Part shown: positions 52,545 to 60,709 of the stretch, in pieces
Numbering within the stretch: position 1 is the first letter of the stretch
Layout: each line of letters begins with the position of its first letter
From: Craurococcus roseus
Lineage (GTDB): Bacteria > Pseudomonadota > Alphaproteobacteria > Acetobacterales > Acetobacteraceae
Assembly (NCBI RefSeq): GCF_039523795.1
Contig: NZ_BAAAFZ010000125.1
Span: 11,208-75,207, forward strand
Length of the DNA: 64,000 nt
Reading direction: 5' to 3'
The notes under the pieces: generated by a model
Told to the model about the DNA's origin: nothing
Database searches by the model: none
Seen by the model: the letters and a program-made list of their open reading frames with translations, nothing else
Program-made: the position numbers and the translations under genes

Positions 52545-53086
52545 GCCGCGGCGCTTCCGCGCAGCGCCGCGACCGCGTCGGCCATGCGCTCCGCCTGGAA
52601 CAGCAGCCAGACCGCGCCGGCGATGGGCCATGCCATGTGGATGGTCCAGAGCGGCAGCTCCGCCAGTTCGCTGATGCGGTAGATGGCGAACTCGGTGAAC
52701 TCCCAGCCCCACCACAGGAACACCAGGGCGAAGAGGACCACGAAGGCGCCCGACACCAGCTCGACGACGGCTTCGGCGCGCTGGGACAGGCGGGGAAAGA
52801 CGTCCACTGTGAAGTGGGTGCCCTCCCGCACCGCCAACATGGCGCCGAGCATCACCGCGTAGACCAGGCAGAAGCGCGCCAGCTCCTCCGTCCAGATGTA
52901 GGCGGGGATCAAGGTGGTGTAGCGCGAGAAGATCTGCAGGCTCACCGGCACCACAAGCACCGCCACGGCAACCATCAGCAGGAAGGCTATGCCGCGCGCC
53001 AGCAGCCGGTTCGCGGCGCGCAGGGCGCCCAGCGCGCCCCCGGCGGCAGTGGACCGCGCGGGCGCCGCGGCGGCGTCGCCGCTCAC
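52541..53086 (-). CDS. dctQ: TRAP transporter small permease (DctQ type)
   Basis: A 181-aa four-helix membrane protein. Typical features are FSRYTTLIPAYIWTEELARF near residue 55, LAVREGTHFTVDVFPRL and the C-terminal WTIHMAWPIAGAVWLLF. It pairs with DctM. The GTG start overlaps the dctP stop, so all three genes are coupled. The N-terminal ~20 residues are Ala-rich and may not be needed. Confidence 0.94.
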   Translation of the reverse strand: MSGDAAAAPARSTAAGGALGALRAANRLLARGIAFLLMVAVAVLVVPVSLQIFSRYTTLIPAYIWTEELARFCLVYAVMLGAMLAVREGTHFTVDVFPRLSQRAEAVVELVSGAFVVLFALVFLWWGWEFTEFAIYRISELAELPLWTIHMAWPIAGAVWLLFQAERMADAVAALRGSAAA

Positions 53087-54075
53087 GCCGCGGTGGCGTC
53101 GATGCGGCGCAGGATCGGCTCGGCGTCGATCTCCTTGGCGTAGGCCTGCATCACCGGGTCCACCAAGCGCTTCATCTGCGCCCGCTCGGTGAACTCGACG
53201 CGTTTCAGGCGGCCGGCTTTCTCCAGCGCGTCCAGCTTGGTTTCATCCTCCTGCGACTCGATCTGCCGGCCGAAGATCGCCGCCTCCCGCCCGGCACGGC
53301 GGATCGCCGCCTGGAGGTCGTTGGGCAGCTTGGCGAAGGTGGCGGAGGAGAAGCAGAGCGGCCGGATGGTGATGGCGTGCTGCGTCAGGGCGAGCTGCGG
53401 CGCCACCTCGAAGAAGCGCATCTGCTCGACGCCCGCCGCCTCGTTCTCGCCGGCGTCGATCACGCCGTTCTGGATGGCGTTGTAGATCTCGTTGTAGGCG
53501 ATAACGGTCGGCGACATGCCGACGGCTTGGAAGGTCCTGCTCCAGATCGGCGCCCCCTGCACGCGCACCTTCAGGCCGCGCAGGTCGGCCACTGTGCGGA
53601 GCGGCTTGTTGGCGAAGATGTTCCTGACGCCGCCGCCCGCGTAGCCGATCAGCATGACGCGCGCGCGCTTCTCGATCTCGTCCGCCACCGGCTTGAGCAG
53701 GTCGTGTTGGAGCACGTTGTCCCAGTGGGCGAGGTCGCGGAAGATGAAGGGCGCGTCGATGAAGGGCGCGGCGCGCGAGAACGTGGACATGTGCGCCGGC
53801 GAGACGATGGCGTAGTCCACCGCCCTGCCCTGGGCCATGTACTCGAAGTACTGCTTCTCCAAGCCTAGGCTGCTGTTCTTGTGCAGCACGAAGTTGATCG
53901 GTTTGCCGTAGTACAGCTTCACCGCCTCCTCGAACTTGGCGAGGCAGCGGGTGAAGGCGTGCTCGTCGTTGAACTGCGAGGCGCCGTTCAGGGTGATGGC
54001 GCCTTGCGCGCGCACCGGGATGGACAGGATCGCGGGCGCCGCCAGCGCGCCGCCCAACAGGGCCCTGCGGTGCAT
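53083..54075 (-). CDS. dctP: TRAP transporter substrate-binding protein (DctP type)
   Basis: A 330-aa periplasmic protein with signal ALLGGALAAPAILSIPVRAQ. The ligand carboxylate arginine is probably in LKVRVQGAPIWS, and the family NEIYNAIQNGVIDAGENE stretch follows. DctP proteins bind organic acids. It is first of the dctPQM operon, with the downstream starts overlapping. The neighbouring monooxygenase/esterase cluster might use the acid, but nothing proves it. Confidence 0.94.
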   Translation of the reverse strand: MHRRALLGGALAAPAILSIPVRAQGAITLNGASQFNDEHAFTRCLAKFEEAVKLYYGKPINFVLHKNSSLGLEKQYFEYMAQGRAVDYAIVSPAHMSTFSRAAPFIDAPFIFRDLAHWDNVLQHDLLKPVADEIEKRARVMLIGYAGGGVRNIFANKPLRTVADLRGLKVRVQGAPIWSRTFQAVGMSPTVIAYNEIYNAIQNGVIDAGENEAAGVEQMRFFEVAPQLALTQHAITIRPLCFSSATFAKLPNDLQAAIRRAGREAAIFGRQIESQEDETKLDALEKAGRLKRVEFTERAQMKRLVDPVMQAYAKEIDAEPILRRIDATAA

Positions 54076-54161
54076 GTGTCGTCCCTCCGTTCGTTCTCGC
54101 GCCGGCCGTTTCTGTCGCCGCCGGCCTCTGCCGCGAGCCTAGACCCGCGGCGCAGGGAAAG

Positions 54162-54824
54162 TCATCCCAGGTGGCGGTCGAAGAACTCGAGGGTCCGCCG
54201 CCGGGCCAGGGTGGCGTCGCCGGCGCTGTAGCTGCCGCGCTCGTCGCAGCCGAAGCCGTGGCCGGCGCCGGCATAGACGAAGATTTCGACCTCCGGCCGG
54301 GCGGCGCGGACCGCCTCCACGTCCGCCATCGGGATGGAGGCGTCTGTCTCGCCGAAGTGGAGTTGCACCGGGCAGCGCGGCCTCTCGTCCTTGGCCGCGG
54401 CGATGCCGCCGCCGTACCAACCGACCGCCGCCGCGAAATGGTCCGTCCTGGTGGCGCCGTGCCAAGCGACGGTGCCGCCCCAGCAGTAGCCGACGATCCC
54501 GCGCCGGGCGCCCGGCGGCAGGGCGGCCGCGGCGGCGCGGATGTCGAGCACGGTCAGGGCGGGGTCGATCCGGCCGCGCAGTTCGCGCCCGCGCGCCACG
54601 TCGTCCGGGGCGTAGCCGAGTTCGACGCCGCGCTCCGTCCGGTCGAACAGCGCCGGGCAGACCACGGCGTAGCCTTGCGCCGCGAAGTCGTCGCAGACCC
54701 GGCGCATGTGGCGGTTCACGCCGAAGATCTCCTGCGCCACCACCAGCCCGCGCTCCGCGTCCCGCGGCCCGGCCGCGTAGGCCGCGAGGGTGTGGCCGTC
54801 TTCCGCCTTCAATTGGGTGCCCAT
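54162..54824 (-). CDS. Dienelactone hydrolase family protein
   Basis: A 220-aa alpha/beta hydrolase with the cysteine nucleophile of dienelactone hydrolases (GYCWGG, C114), the family start VVAQEIFGVNRHMRRVCDDFA, and the histidine in YAGAGHGFGCDERG. DLH acts on 4-carboxymethylenebutenolide in aromatic degradation; many homologues have other lactone or ester substrates. It is upstream of dctPQM on the same strand (86 bases apart) and divergent from the DUF4169 gene. Confidence 0.92.
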   Translation of the reverse strand: MGTQLKAEDGHTLAAYAAGPRDAERGLVVAQEIFGVNRHMRRVCDDFAAQGYAVVCPALFDRTERGVELGYAPDDVARGRELRGRIDPALTVLDIRAAAAALPPGARRGIVGYCWGGTVAWHGATRTDHFAAAVGWYGGGIAAAKDERPRCPVQLHFGETDASIPMADVEAVRAARPEVEIFVYAGAGHGFGCDERGSYSAGDATLARRRTLEFFDRHLG

Positions 54825-54864
54825 GCCGTTTCCTCCCGGACCGGGTGGAGGTTATCGTGCGGGG

Positions 54865-55071
54865 ATGGGCGACGTCGTCAACCTGAACCGGGCGCGCAAG
54901 GCGCGGGCGAAGGCGGAGACCGGGGCGAAGGCCGCCGCGAACCGCGCGAAGCACGGCCGGACGGCGGCCGAGCGCGAGAACGACGCGCGGGCCGAGGCGC
55001 GTCGGCGGGCGCTGCTCGACGGCTCCAAGCGGGATGACGCCCCATCGGGGAACGACGAGGAGAAGCGATGA
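54865..55071 (+). CDS. DUF4169 small basic protein
   Basis: A 68-aa charged helical protein starting MGDVVNLNRARKARAKAETG, the recognisable DUF4169 pattern, followed by AANRAKHGRTAAERENDARA. It is Ala/Arg/Lys-rich and predicted to form one long helix. DUF4169 is an alphaproteobacterial family without known function. The ATG is preceded by GTGCGGGG, and the stop overlaps the start of the next gene (ATGA). Confidence 0.82.
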   Translation: MGDVVNLNRARKARAKAETGAKAAANRAKHGRTAAERENDARAEARRRALLDGSKRDDAPSGNDEEKR

Positions 55072-55526
55072 CAAGCGGCGACGGCGCGCGGCGACGGCGG
55101 CACCTTTCCATTCTTCCGGCGCTGCTGGCGGCGGCCTGCGCTGGCGGCGAGTCCCCGCCGCCAGCGCCCAGGGCCGCCGCTCCGGCGGCGGCGTCGCGCC
55201 CGGCCCAAGCGTCCGGGCCGGTGACCAAGTTCGACGGCCGCTACGTCGGCACGCTCGCCTTGCAGCCCGACCGCACCCGCCGCTGCCCGGAGCCGCCCAA
55301 CATCGAGCGCGAGCTGTTCGTCCAGAACGGGCGCGCCAGGTTCAACTTCAACCCGCAGGTGCAGCAGGTGCTCACCGGCACGGTCGGGCAGGACGGCTCC
55401 GTCCGCATGGCCGACAGCCTGGACCGCACCATCGCCACAAGCGGCGTCCTCAACGAGCAGGGCTTCCGGGGCGAGCACCGCAACGGCCTCTGCTCCTACT
55501 CCGTCCAGATGACGAAGCGGGGCTGA
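55068..55526 (+). CDS. Predicted lipoprotein/secreted small protein
   Basis: A 152-aa protein with a basic N-terminus and hydrophobic ILPALLAAACAGG, whose AAAC is a lipobox. A Pro/Ala linker leads to a conserved-looking domain (FDGRYVGTLALQPDRTRRCP, GTVGQDGSVRMADSLDRTIA), with CP and CSY cysteines perhaps forming a disulfide. It overlaps the previous stop and is followed 3 bases later by a small membrane protein gene. The function is unknown. Confidence 0.65.
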   Translation: MTSGDGARRRRHLSILPALLAAACAGGESPPPAPRAAAPAAASRPAQASGPVTKFDGRYVGTLALQPDRTRRCPEPPNIERELFVQNGRARFNFNPQVQQVLTGTVGQDGSVRMADSLDRTIATSGVLNEQGFRGEHRNGLCSYSVQMTKRG

Positions 55527-55529
55527 GGC

Positions 55530-55730
55530 GTGGAAGGGCAAACCCTGTTCAGGCGGCTCGCGGTCGCGGCGGCGCTGGTCGCCGCGCTGGCCCTGGCGCT
55601 GTTCGTGCTGCGGATCGTCGTCTCGGCGGCGCTGCTCGTCCTCTCGGCGGTCTTCTGGCTGCTCGCGCTGTGGCTCGGCTACCTGTGGCTGACGCGGCGC
55701 AACGCGGACCGCGACGCGGCTAGACGTTGA
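55530..55730 (+). CDS. Small membrane protein
   Basis: A 66-aa protein (GTG start) with one long or two short hydrophobic helices (LAVAAALVAALALALFVLRI and ALLVLSAVFWLLALWLGYLW) and a basic end. It lies 3 bases after the lipoprotein gene and overlaps the convergent ychF by 11 bases. No family is recognised. Confidence 0.5.
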   Translation: MEGQTLFRRLAVAAALVAALALALFVLRIVVSAALLVLSAVFWLLALWLGYLWLTRRNADRDAARR

Positions 55731-56814
55731 AGCGGAACAGCAGGATGTCGCCGTCCTTGACGACGTACTCCTTGCCTTCGACGCGGGTCTTGCCGGCCTC
55801 CTTGGCGCCTTGTTCGCCGCCGCACGCCACGAAGTCGTCGTAGGCCGTGCATTCGGTGGCGATGAAGCCGCGCTCGAAGTCGCCGTGGATCACGCCGGCG
55901 GCGGCGGGCGCCTTGGCGCCTTCCGTGATGGTCCAGGCGCGGGCCTCCTTAGGGCCCACGGTGAAGTAGGTGACTAGGCCGAGCAGCGCGTAGCCGGCGC
56001 GGATCACGCGGTCCAAGCCGCTGTCCTCAAGGCCGAGGGAGGCCAGGAAGTCGGGGCGGTCCTCCTCCGGCATTTGGCTGATCTCGGCCTCGATCGCCGC
56101 CGAAACCACCACCGCGCGCGCGCCCTCCGCCTCGGCGCGCGCGAAGACGCGGGCGCTGTGGGCGTTGCCGGTGGCCGCCGCGCCCTCCTCCACGTTGGCG
56201 ACGTAGAGCACGGGCTTGGTGGTGAGCAGTTGCAGGCGCTTCGCCGCCTCCTCCTCGCCCGGCGGTACGGCTGTGCGGGCGGGGCGGCCGGCCTGGAGCG
56301 CCGCCATGATGGGCTCGATCAGGGCGAGTTGCGCCGCCGCGTCCTTGTCGTTGCCGCGGGCGCGCTTCACCAAGCCCTGCTGGCGCCGCTCCAGCCCTTC
56401 GAGGTCGGCGAGCATCAGCTCGGTTTCGACCGTCTCGGCGTCCCGGATGGGATCCACGCCGCCCTCTATGTGGACGACGTTCGGGTCCTCGAAGCAGCGC
56501 AGCACGTGGACGATGGCGTCCACCTCGCGGATGTTCGCCAGGAACTGGTTGCCCAATCCTTCGCCCTTGGAGGCGCCGCGCACCAGGCCGGCGATGTCCA
56601 CGAACTCCAGGCTGGTCGGCACCGTCTTCTGGCTCTTGCCGAGGCGCGCCAGCGTGTCGAGCCGCGGGTCCGGCACGGCGACGCGGCCCATGTTCGGCTC
56701 GATGGTGCAGAAGGGGTAGTTCGCCGCCTGCGCCGCGGCGGTGCGCGTCAGGGCGTTGAAGAGCGTGGACTTGCCGACGTTGGGCAGGCCGACGATGCCG
56801 CAGTTGAATCCCAC
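55720..56814 (-). CDS. ychF: Redox-regulated ATPase YchF (OLA1)
   Basis: A 364-aa Obg-like P-loop protein that prefers ATP. G1 is GLPNVGKS (9-16), switch II is DIAGLVRGASKGEGLGNQFL, and the specificity motif NxxE (YVANVEEG) replaces NKxD. A C-terminal TGS domain is present (FFTVGPKEARAWTI, FERGFIATECTAYDDF). It binds ribosomes or 26S-like partners and affects stress responses in other bacteria. It is last in the rplY-pth-(hyp)-ychF set. Confidence 0.97.
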   Translation of the reverse strand: MGFNCGIVGLPNVGKSTLFNALTRTAAAQAANYPFCTIEPNMGRVAVPDPRLDTLARLGKSQKTVPTSLEFVDIAGLVRGASKGEGLGNQFLANIREVDAIVHVLRCFEDPNVVHIEGGVDPIRDAETVETELMLADLEGLERRQQGLVKRARGNDKDAAAQLALIEPIMAALQAGRPARTAVPPGEEEAAKRLQLLTTKPVLYVANVEEGAAATGNAHSARVFARAEAEGARAVVVSAAIEAEISQMPEEDRPDFLASLGLEDSGLDRVIRAGYALLGLVTYFTVGPKEARAWTITEGAKAPAAAGVIHGDFERGFIATECTAYDDFVACGGEQGAKEAGKTRVEGKEYVVKDGDILLFRFNV

Positions 56815-56830
56815 AGGAGCCTCCCCGGCC

Positions 56831-57289
56831 TCAACCGCCGCCCAGCAGTTCGGCCAGGCGCTGCGCCAGCATGGCGGCGGCGATGCGCGCCGCGCCGTCG
56901 TCCGTGTCGAGCGACAGGGCCGCGGCGCGGAGCGGCGCCACCAAGCCGGCGGCCGGCAGCCCCGCCTGCTTCGCCGCGGCGTTGATGGCGGCAGCGATGG
57001 CTTCCGCGTCGCCGCTCTCGCCCAGCTTCTCCGCGGCTTCCAGCATGAGCACGCCGCGCGCGCCCGCGTCGGCCGCGGCGGAGAGGGCTGCGCGCTGGCG
57101 GCGCACGTCCGAGAGCGGCCCGGCCGCGGGGTCGCCGGGCATGGCCGAGAAGACGGCGCGGAGCGCGGCGGCGCTCTGCGCCAGGTCGCGCGCCTGCTTC
57201 AGCAGCCCGGCCGCCAGCAGCGCGGCGCCGTTGGCGAAGTCCTCCTGCCCGGGGCCGCCGACCCCGTCGGCGATGTCGACATCCCTCAT
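56831..57289 (-). CDS. Hypothetical helical protein between pth and ychF
   Basis: A 152-aa Ala/Leu-rich helical protein starting MRDVDIADGVGGPGQEDFAN. Long stretches such as ALLAAGLLKQARDLAQSAAA and AIAAAINAAAKQAGLPAAG suggest several amphipathic helices without a known fold. The ATG overlaps the pth stop (ATGA), so it is translated with pth, and ychF follows after 16 bases. No family recognised; conserved position would be the best clue. Confidence 0.65.
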   Translation of the reverse strand: MRDVDIADGVGGPGQEDFANGAALLAAGLLKQARDLAQSAAALRAVFSAMPGDPAAGPLSDVRRQRAALSAAADAGARGVLMLEAAEKLGESGDAEAIAAAINAAAKQAGLPAAGLVAPLRAAALSLDTDDGAARIAAAMLAQRLAELLGGG

Positions 57290-57870
57290 CGGCCGTCTTC
57301 CTCCTGCGTGAGCAAGGCCACGCGCGTCATGAATTCCTCGGGCTTGCGGGCGGCGAGCAGCGGCGCCGCCTCCGCCACGGCGTCGAGCAGCCGGTCGAGC
57401 CAAGGCTGGTCCACCTTGGCGAAGTTGCCCAGCACGTGGCCGGTGACGCGGTCCTTGTGCCCGGGATGGCCGATGCCGAGGCGAACGCGCCAATACTCCG
57501 GCGTCCCGAGCGCCCGCTGGATGTCGCGCAGGCCGTTGTGCCCCGCCACGCCGCCGCCGCGCTTCACGCGCACCCGGCCGGGCGCCAAGTCCAGTTCGTC
57601 GTGGAACACCCACACGCCGTCCGGCGCCAGCTTGTGGAAGGCCGCGGCCGGCTGCACGGAGTCGCCGGAGCCGTTCATGTAGGTCATCGGCTTCAGCGCC
57701 AACACGCGTTCGCCGCCCACGGCGCCGTCCGCCACCAGCCCCTTGAAGCGCTGCCGCCACGGCGCGAAGCCGTGGCGGCGGGCGATCGCGTCCAGCGCCA
57801 TGAAGCCGACGTTGTGCCGGTGCCGCGCCTGGGACGGCTCCGGGTTGCCCAGGCCGACCCAGAGCTGCAT
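57286..57870 (-). CDS. pth: Peptidyl-tRNA hydrolase
   Basis: A 194-aa enzyme that frees tRNA from stalled peptidyl-tRNA. The N-terminal VGLGNPEPSQARHRHNVGFM carries the catalytic histidine (RHNVGF). FHDELDLAPGRVRVKRGGG and VAGHNGLRDI are conserved. It follows rplY by 9 bases on the same strand, the common order in alphaproteobacteria. Confidence 0.96.
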   Translation of the reverse strand: MQLWVGLGNPEPSQARHRHNVGFMALDAIARRHGFAPWRQRFKGLVADGAVGGERVLALKPMTYMNGSGDSVQPAAAFHKLAPDGVWVFHDELDLAPGRVRVKRGGGVAGHNGLRDIQRALGTPEYWRVRLGIGHPGHKDRVTGHVLGNFAKVDQPWLDRLLDAVAEAAPLLAARKPEEFMTRVALLTQEEDGR

Positions 57871-57879
57871 GGCGGCCCG

Positions 57880-58533
57880 TTACTTCTTCTTCGCGGGCGC
57901 CTTGGCCGCGCCCTTGGCGGGGGCGGCCGGCGCCGCCGGGGCGGCGGGCGGCGGCGCTTCCTCCACCTGCACGGTCGGCGCGGCGATGGTGGCGACCACG
58001 AAGTCGCGCTCGATCACCGCCTTTGTGCCGAAGGCGTCCTTCACCGCCGACCAGCGCAGGCTGTCGCCGATGCCGGCTTCGGCCAAGTCGATCTCGAAGG
58101 CGGCCGGCACGTTGTCCGGGTCCGCCATCACCTCGACCTCGCGCCGCACCACGTTCAGCACGCCGCCGGCCTTGATGCCGGGGCAGGTGCCCTCGTTCTC
58201 GAACTGCACGGGCACGCGGACGCGGATGCGCTGGCCGGGCGCGAGGCGCTGGAAGTCTACGTGCAGCGGCCGGTCGGTGACGGGGTGGAACTGCACGTCG
58301 CGCATCAGGGTGCGCTCGGCGCTCCCGTCCATCGCCACCTCGTAGAGGCTGCTCTGCCAGCCGCCCTTCTGCAATTCCTTCATCACGTCGCGCGGGTCGA
58401 GGGCGATCAGCGTCGCCTCCTTCTTCGCGCCGTAGATGACCGCGGGGACCTTCCCCTCACGCCTCGTCGCGCGCGCCGCCCCCTTACCGGCCCGCTCGCG
58501 CGCCGAGGCCTCGATCCTGATGGTTTGGACCAT
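57880..58533 (-). CDS. rplY: 50S ribosomal protein L25/general stress protein Ctc
   Basis: A 217-aa ribosomal protein of the long Ctc form. The N-terminal 5S-rRNA-binding domain starts MVQTIRIEASARERAGKGAA and continues RREGKVPAVIYGAKKE. The beta domain follows (FQRLAPGQRIRVRVPVQFEN, GGVLNVVRREVEVMADPD). The last ~25 residues are an Ala/Pro/Lys tail. The start is the ATG at 58533; longer frames upstream lack similarity. It is usually cotranscribed with prs, but here other genes lie between. Confidence 0.95.
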   Translation of the reverse strand: MVQTIRIEASARERAGKGAARATRREGKVPAVIYGAKKEATLIALDPRDVMKELQKGGWQSSLYEVAMDGSAERTLMRDVQFHPVTDRPLHVDFQRLAPGQRIRVRVPVQFENEGTCPGIKAGGVLNVVRREVEVMADPDNVPAAFEIDLAEAGIGDSLRWSAVKDAFGTKAVIERDFVVATIAAPTVQVEEAPPPAAPAAPAAPAKGAAKAPAKKK

Positions 58534-58738
58534 GGCTCTGCTCCGCTCGGATGGGATGAAACCGCGCCCCGGTCCGCGCCGCCCGTAGAGGCATGGCATG
58601 CGCGCAGGGGCACGGACGCGCCGGCCTCCAGGGGTGCCGGCGTCACGCGGCACATACCCCAGCGCCCGGGCCGGCGCAACCGAGCGGTGAGCCCGCTGCG
58701 CGGCTTGACTCCAACATGATGGAAGTTAGGGTGCACAT

Positions 58739-59323
58739 ATGAGCATGGCCGAGACTGGGATAGACGGCCGCATCGGCGACCGCGTCCGCGCGCTCCGCGC
58801 CGAGCGGGGACTCACCCTGGACGGCCTCGCCCGGCTGGCCGATGTCAGCCGCGCCATGCTCTCGCGCGTCGAGCGCGGCGAATCGAGCCCCACCGCGCAG
58901 CTCCTGGTGAAGATCTGCGGCGGGTTGGGCACCAGCCTTTCCGCCCTCTTCGCCGCCGCCGAGGCGCCAGCCAGCGGTCCGCTGTCGCGCCGCGCCGACC
59001 AGCCCACCTGGCGCGACCCCGAAAGCGGCTACGTCCGCCGGAACGTCTCGCCGCCCGGCAGCGGCTCGGCCGTGGAGGTGGTCGAGGTCGAGTTCCCGGC
59101 CGGCGGCAGCGTCTCCTTCGAGAACCGGCGCGTCGCCGGAGCGGACCAGCACGTCTGGGTGCTCGACGGCGTCCTGGAGCTGGAGGTCGGCGGCGAAGCC
59201 TTCCGGCTGGAGGCGGGCGATTGCCTCGTGATGCGCTTCGGCGTGCCGGTGGCGTTCCGCAACCCTTCGGCGCGGCCCGTGCGCTACGCCGTGATCGTCA
59301 GCCACGGGCGCGCGCGGCCATGA
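58739..59323 (+). CDS. XRE-family regulator with cupin domain
   Basis: A 194-aa regulator. Residues ~12-68 are a Cro/C1-type helix-turn-helix (VRALRAERGLTLDGLARLAD, VSRAMLSRVERGESSPTAQL), and residues ~110-190 a cupin barrel (VEFPAGGSVSFE, DQHVWVLDGVLELEVGGEAF, GDCLVMRFGVPVAFRN). This two-domain type (PuuR-like) senses small metabolites. TTGACT at 58705 may be its -35 element; the leader is only ~25 bases. The stop overlaps the start of the GNAT gene (ATGA). Confidence 0.92.
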   Translation: MSMAETGIDGRIGDRVRALRAERGLTLDGLARLADVSRAMLSRVERGESSPTAQLLVKICGGLGTSLSALFAAAEAPASGPLSRRADQPTWRDPESGYVRRNVSPPGSGSAVEVVEVEFPAGGSVSFENRRVAGADQHVWVLDGVLELEVGGEAFRLEAGDCLVMRFGVPVAFRNPSARPVRYAVIVSHGRARP

Positions 59324-59886
59324 CGCCGGCGCCATCGCCCATCCGCGCCCTCGACGCCGCCGAGGCCGGGGCGCGCCTGGACGGGTTGGCGGACATCCTG
59401 GTGGACGCGGTGGCGCACGGCGCGTCCGTCAATTTCCTCGCGGGCTTCACGCGGGACGAAGGCGTGGCGTTCTGGCACGGGCAGCTCCCCGCCATCGCTG
59501 AAGGGAAGACTCGGCTCCTCGTCGCCGAGGACGGCGGGCGGCTGGTAGGGACGGTGCTGCTGTTCCTCTCCCACCAGCCCAACGCGCCACACCGCGCGGA
59601 GGTCGGTAAGATGCTGGTGCTGTCCTCGCACCGCCGACGGGGCCTCGGCCGCCGGCTGCTCGCGGCGGCGGAAGCGACGGCCCTCGACGCCGGCCGCACC
59701 CTCCTGCTCCTCGACACCGAGGCCGGCAGCGCCGGCGAGACGCTCTACCGGCGCTGCGGCTGGACCGCGCTCGGCGCCGTCCCGGACCACTCCTACACGA
59801 CGGACGGACGCTTGGCGGCGGCCACCGTGTTCTACAAGGCGCTCGGCCCGCACCGCCGCCCCCCGCCGCGTGCCGCCGGTGGATGA
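59320..59886 (+). CDS. GNAT family N-acetyltransferase
   Basis: A 188-aa acetyltransferase. The acetyl-CoA loop is VLSSHRRRGLGRRLLAAAE, matching R/Q-x-x-G-x-G/A. LLLLDTEAGSAGETLYRRCGW is the C-terminal GNAT motif B. It is translationally coupled to the XRE-cupin regulator, which probably controls it. This pair may detoxify an amine or antibiotic; the substrate is unknown. Confidence 0.9.
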   Translation: MTPAPSPIRALDAAEAGARLDGLADILVDAVAHGASVNFLAGFTRDEGVAFWHGQLPAIAEGKTRLLVAEDGGRLVGTVLLFLSHQPNAPHRAEVGKMLVLSSHRRRGLGRRLLAAAEATALDAGRTLLLLDTEAGSAGETLYRRCGWTALGAVPDHSYTTDGRLAAATVFYKALGPHRRPPPRAAGG

Positions 59887-60106
59887 CGGCGCCGCCCCGT
59901 GGACGATCGGGCACAACGGCGGCCCGCCGCTGGAGGAGGACGACCCGGGCGCGTCCTGGCGCCTGTGGTGCTGGCGGCGGGCGAAGAAGCGGGCGTGGTC
60001 GGCGCCGCGGGAGGTCACGCTGCGACGCCTCGCGCGGGCGGAGCGGCTCGGCATGACCTACCGCGAGTACACCCTGGAGATCCTGGAGCGCGGCCGGCAC
60101 CCGTGA
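59870..60106 (+). CDS. Small conserved protein with HNGGPP motif
   Basis: A 78-aa protein (GTG start) with the WTIGHNGGPPL signature, then a basic tryptophan-rich stretch (WRLWCWRRAKKRAWS) and a helix-turn-like end (VTLRRLARAERLGMTYREYT, LEILERG). Short proteins with an N-terminal GHNGGPPL motif are common in alphaproteobacteria and not characterised. The arrangement suggests nucleic-acid binding. It overlaps the GNAT end by 17 bases. Confidence 0.6.
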   Translation: MPPVDDGAAPWTIGHNGGPPLEEDDPGASWRLWCWRRAKKRAWSAPREVTLRRLARAERLGMTYREYTLEILERGRHP

Positions 60107-60120
60107 CGCCGGCGCGGCGC

Positions 60121-60708
60121 TCACATCGGCGCCAGCTTCGCCGGGGTGAGCGTCCAGGCGTCGCCGCCCGCCGCCGGCGGCTCGCAGCGCACCGGCAGGG
60201 CGTTGGGCGTGCGGACGTTCGGCTCCAGGCCGAACGCCAGGCGCAGCGCCCGGAACAGCGCGCCGTGCGCCACCACCAGCACCGGCGCCGGCCGCTCCAG
60301 GGCGCGGTTCACCGCCGTCACGGCGCGGGCGAGCAGCGCGGGGAAGGGCTCGGCGCCGTCCGGCGTGTAGGTCCCGGCGATCCAGTCGTCGTACCAGTCG
60401 CCCATCGGCTGGCCTTCCTGCTCGCCGAAATTCGTCTCGCACAGGTCGTCGTCGAAGGCGGCGATGGGCAAGTCCAGAGCCTCGGCCACGATCTCCGCCG
60501 TCGCCCGCGCGCGCGACAGCGGCGAGGAGACGATCGTGGCGATGCCGCCGTCCTTCAAGGTCCGCGCCGCCCGCTCGGCCTGCGCCAGCCCCACCGCGTT
60601 CAGCGGGATGTCGGTGCGGCCCTGCGACAGCCCCTGCGCGTTCCAGTCCGTTTCGCCGTGGCGGAGAAACCAGAACGCGACGGGGCTGAGGCGCGGCACC
60701 GCGACCAT
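60121..60708 (-). CDS. Histidine phosphatase (phosphoglycerate-mutase-like)
   Basis: A 195-aa branch 1 histidine phosphatase. The phospho-acceptor motif is FLRHGETDWN near residue 14, PLNAVGLAQAE follows, and the second histidine is in VLVVAHGALFRALR. Candidates include alpha-ribazole phosphatase or a cofactor-dependent mutase-like enzyme. It starts 1 base after the GST stop and is probably cotranscribed with it. Confidence 0.9.
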   Translation of the reverse strand: MVAVPRLSPVAFWFLRHGETDWNAQGLSQGRTDIPLNAVGLAQAERAARTLKDGGIATIVSSPLSRARATAEIVAEALDLPIAAFDDDLCETNFGEQEGQPMGDWYDDWIAGTYTPDGAEPFPALLARAVTAVNRALERPAPVLVVAHGALFRALRLAFGLEPNVRTPNALPVRCEPPAAGGDAWTLTPAKLAPM

Positions 60709-60709
60709 C

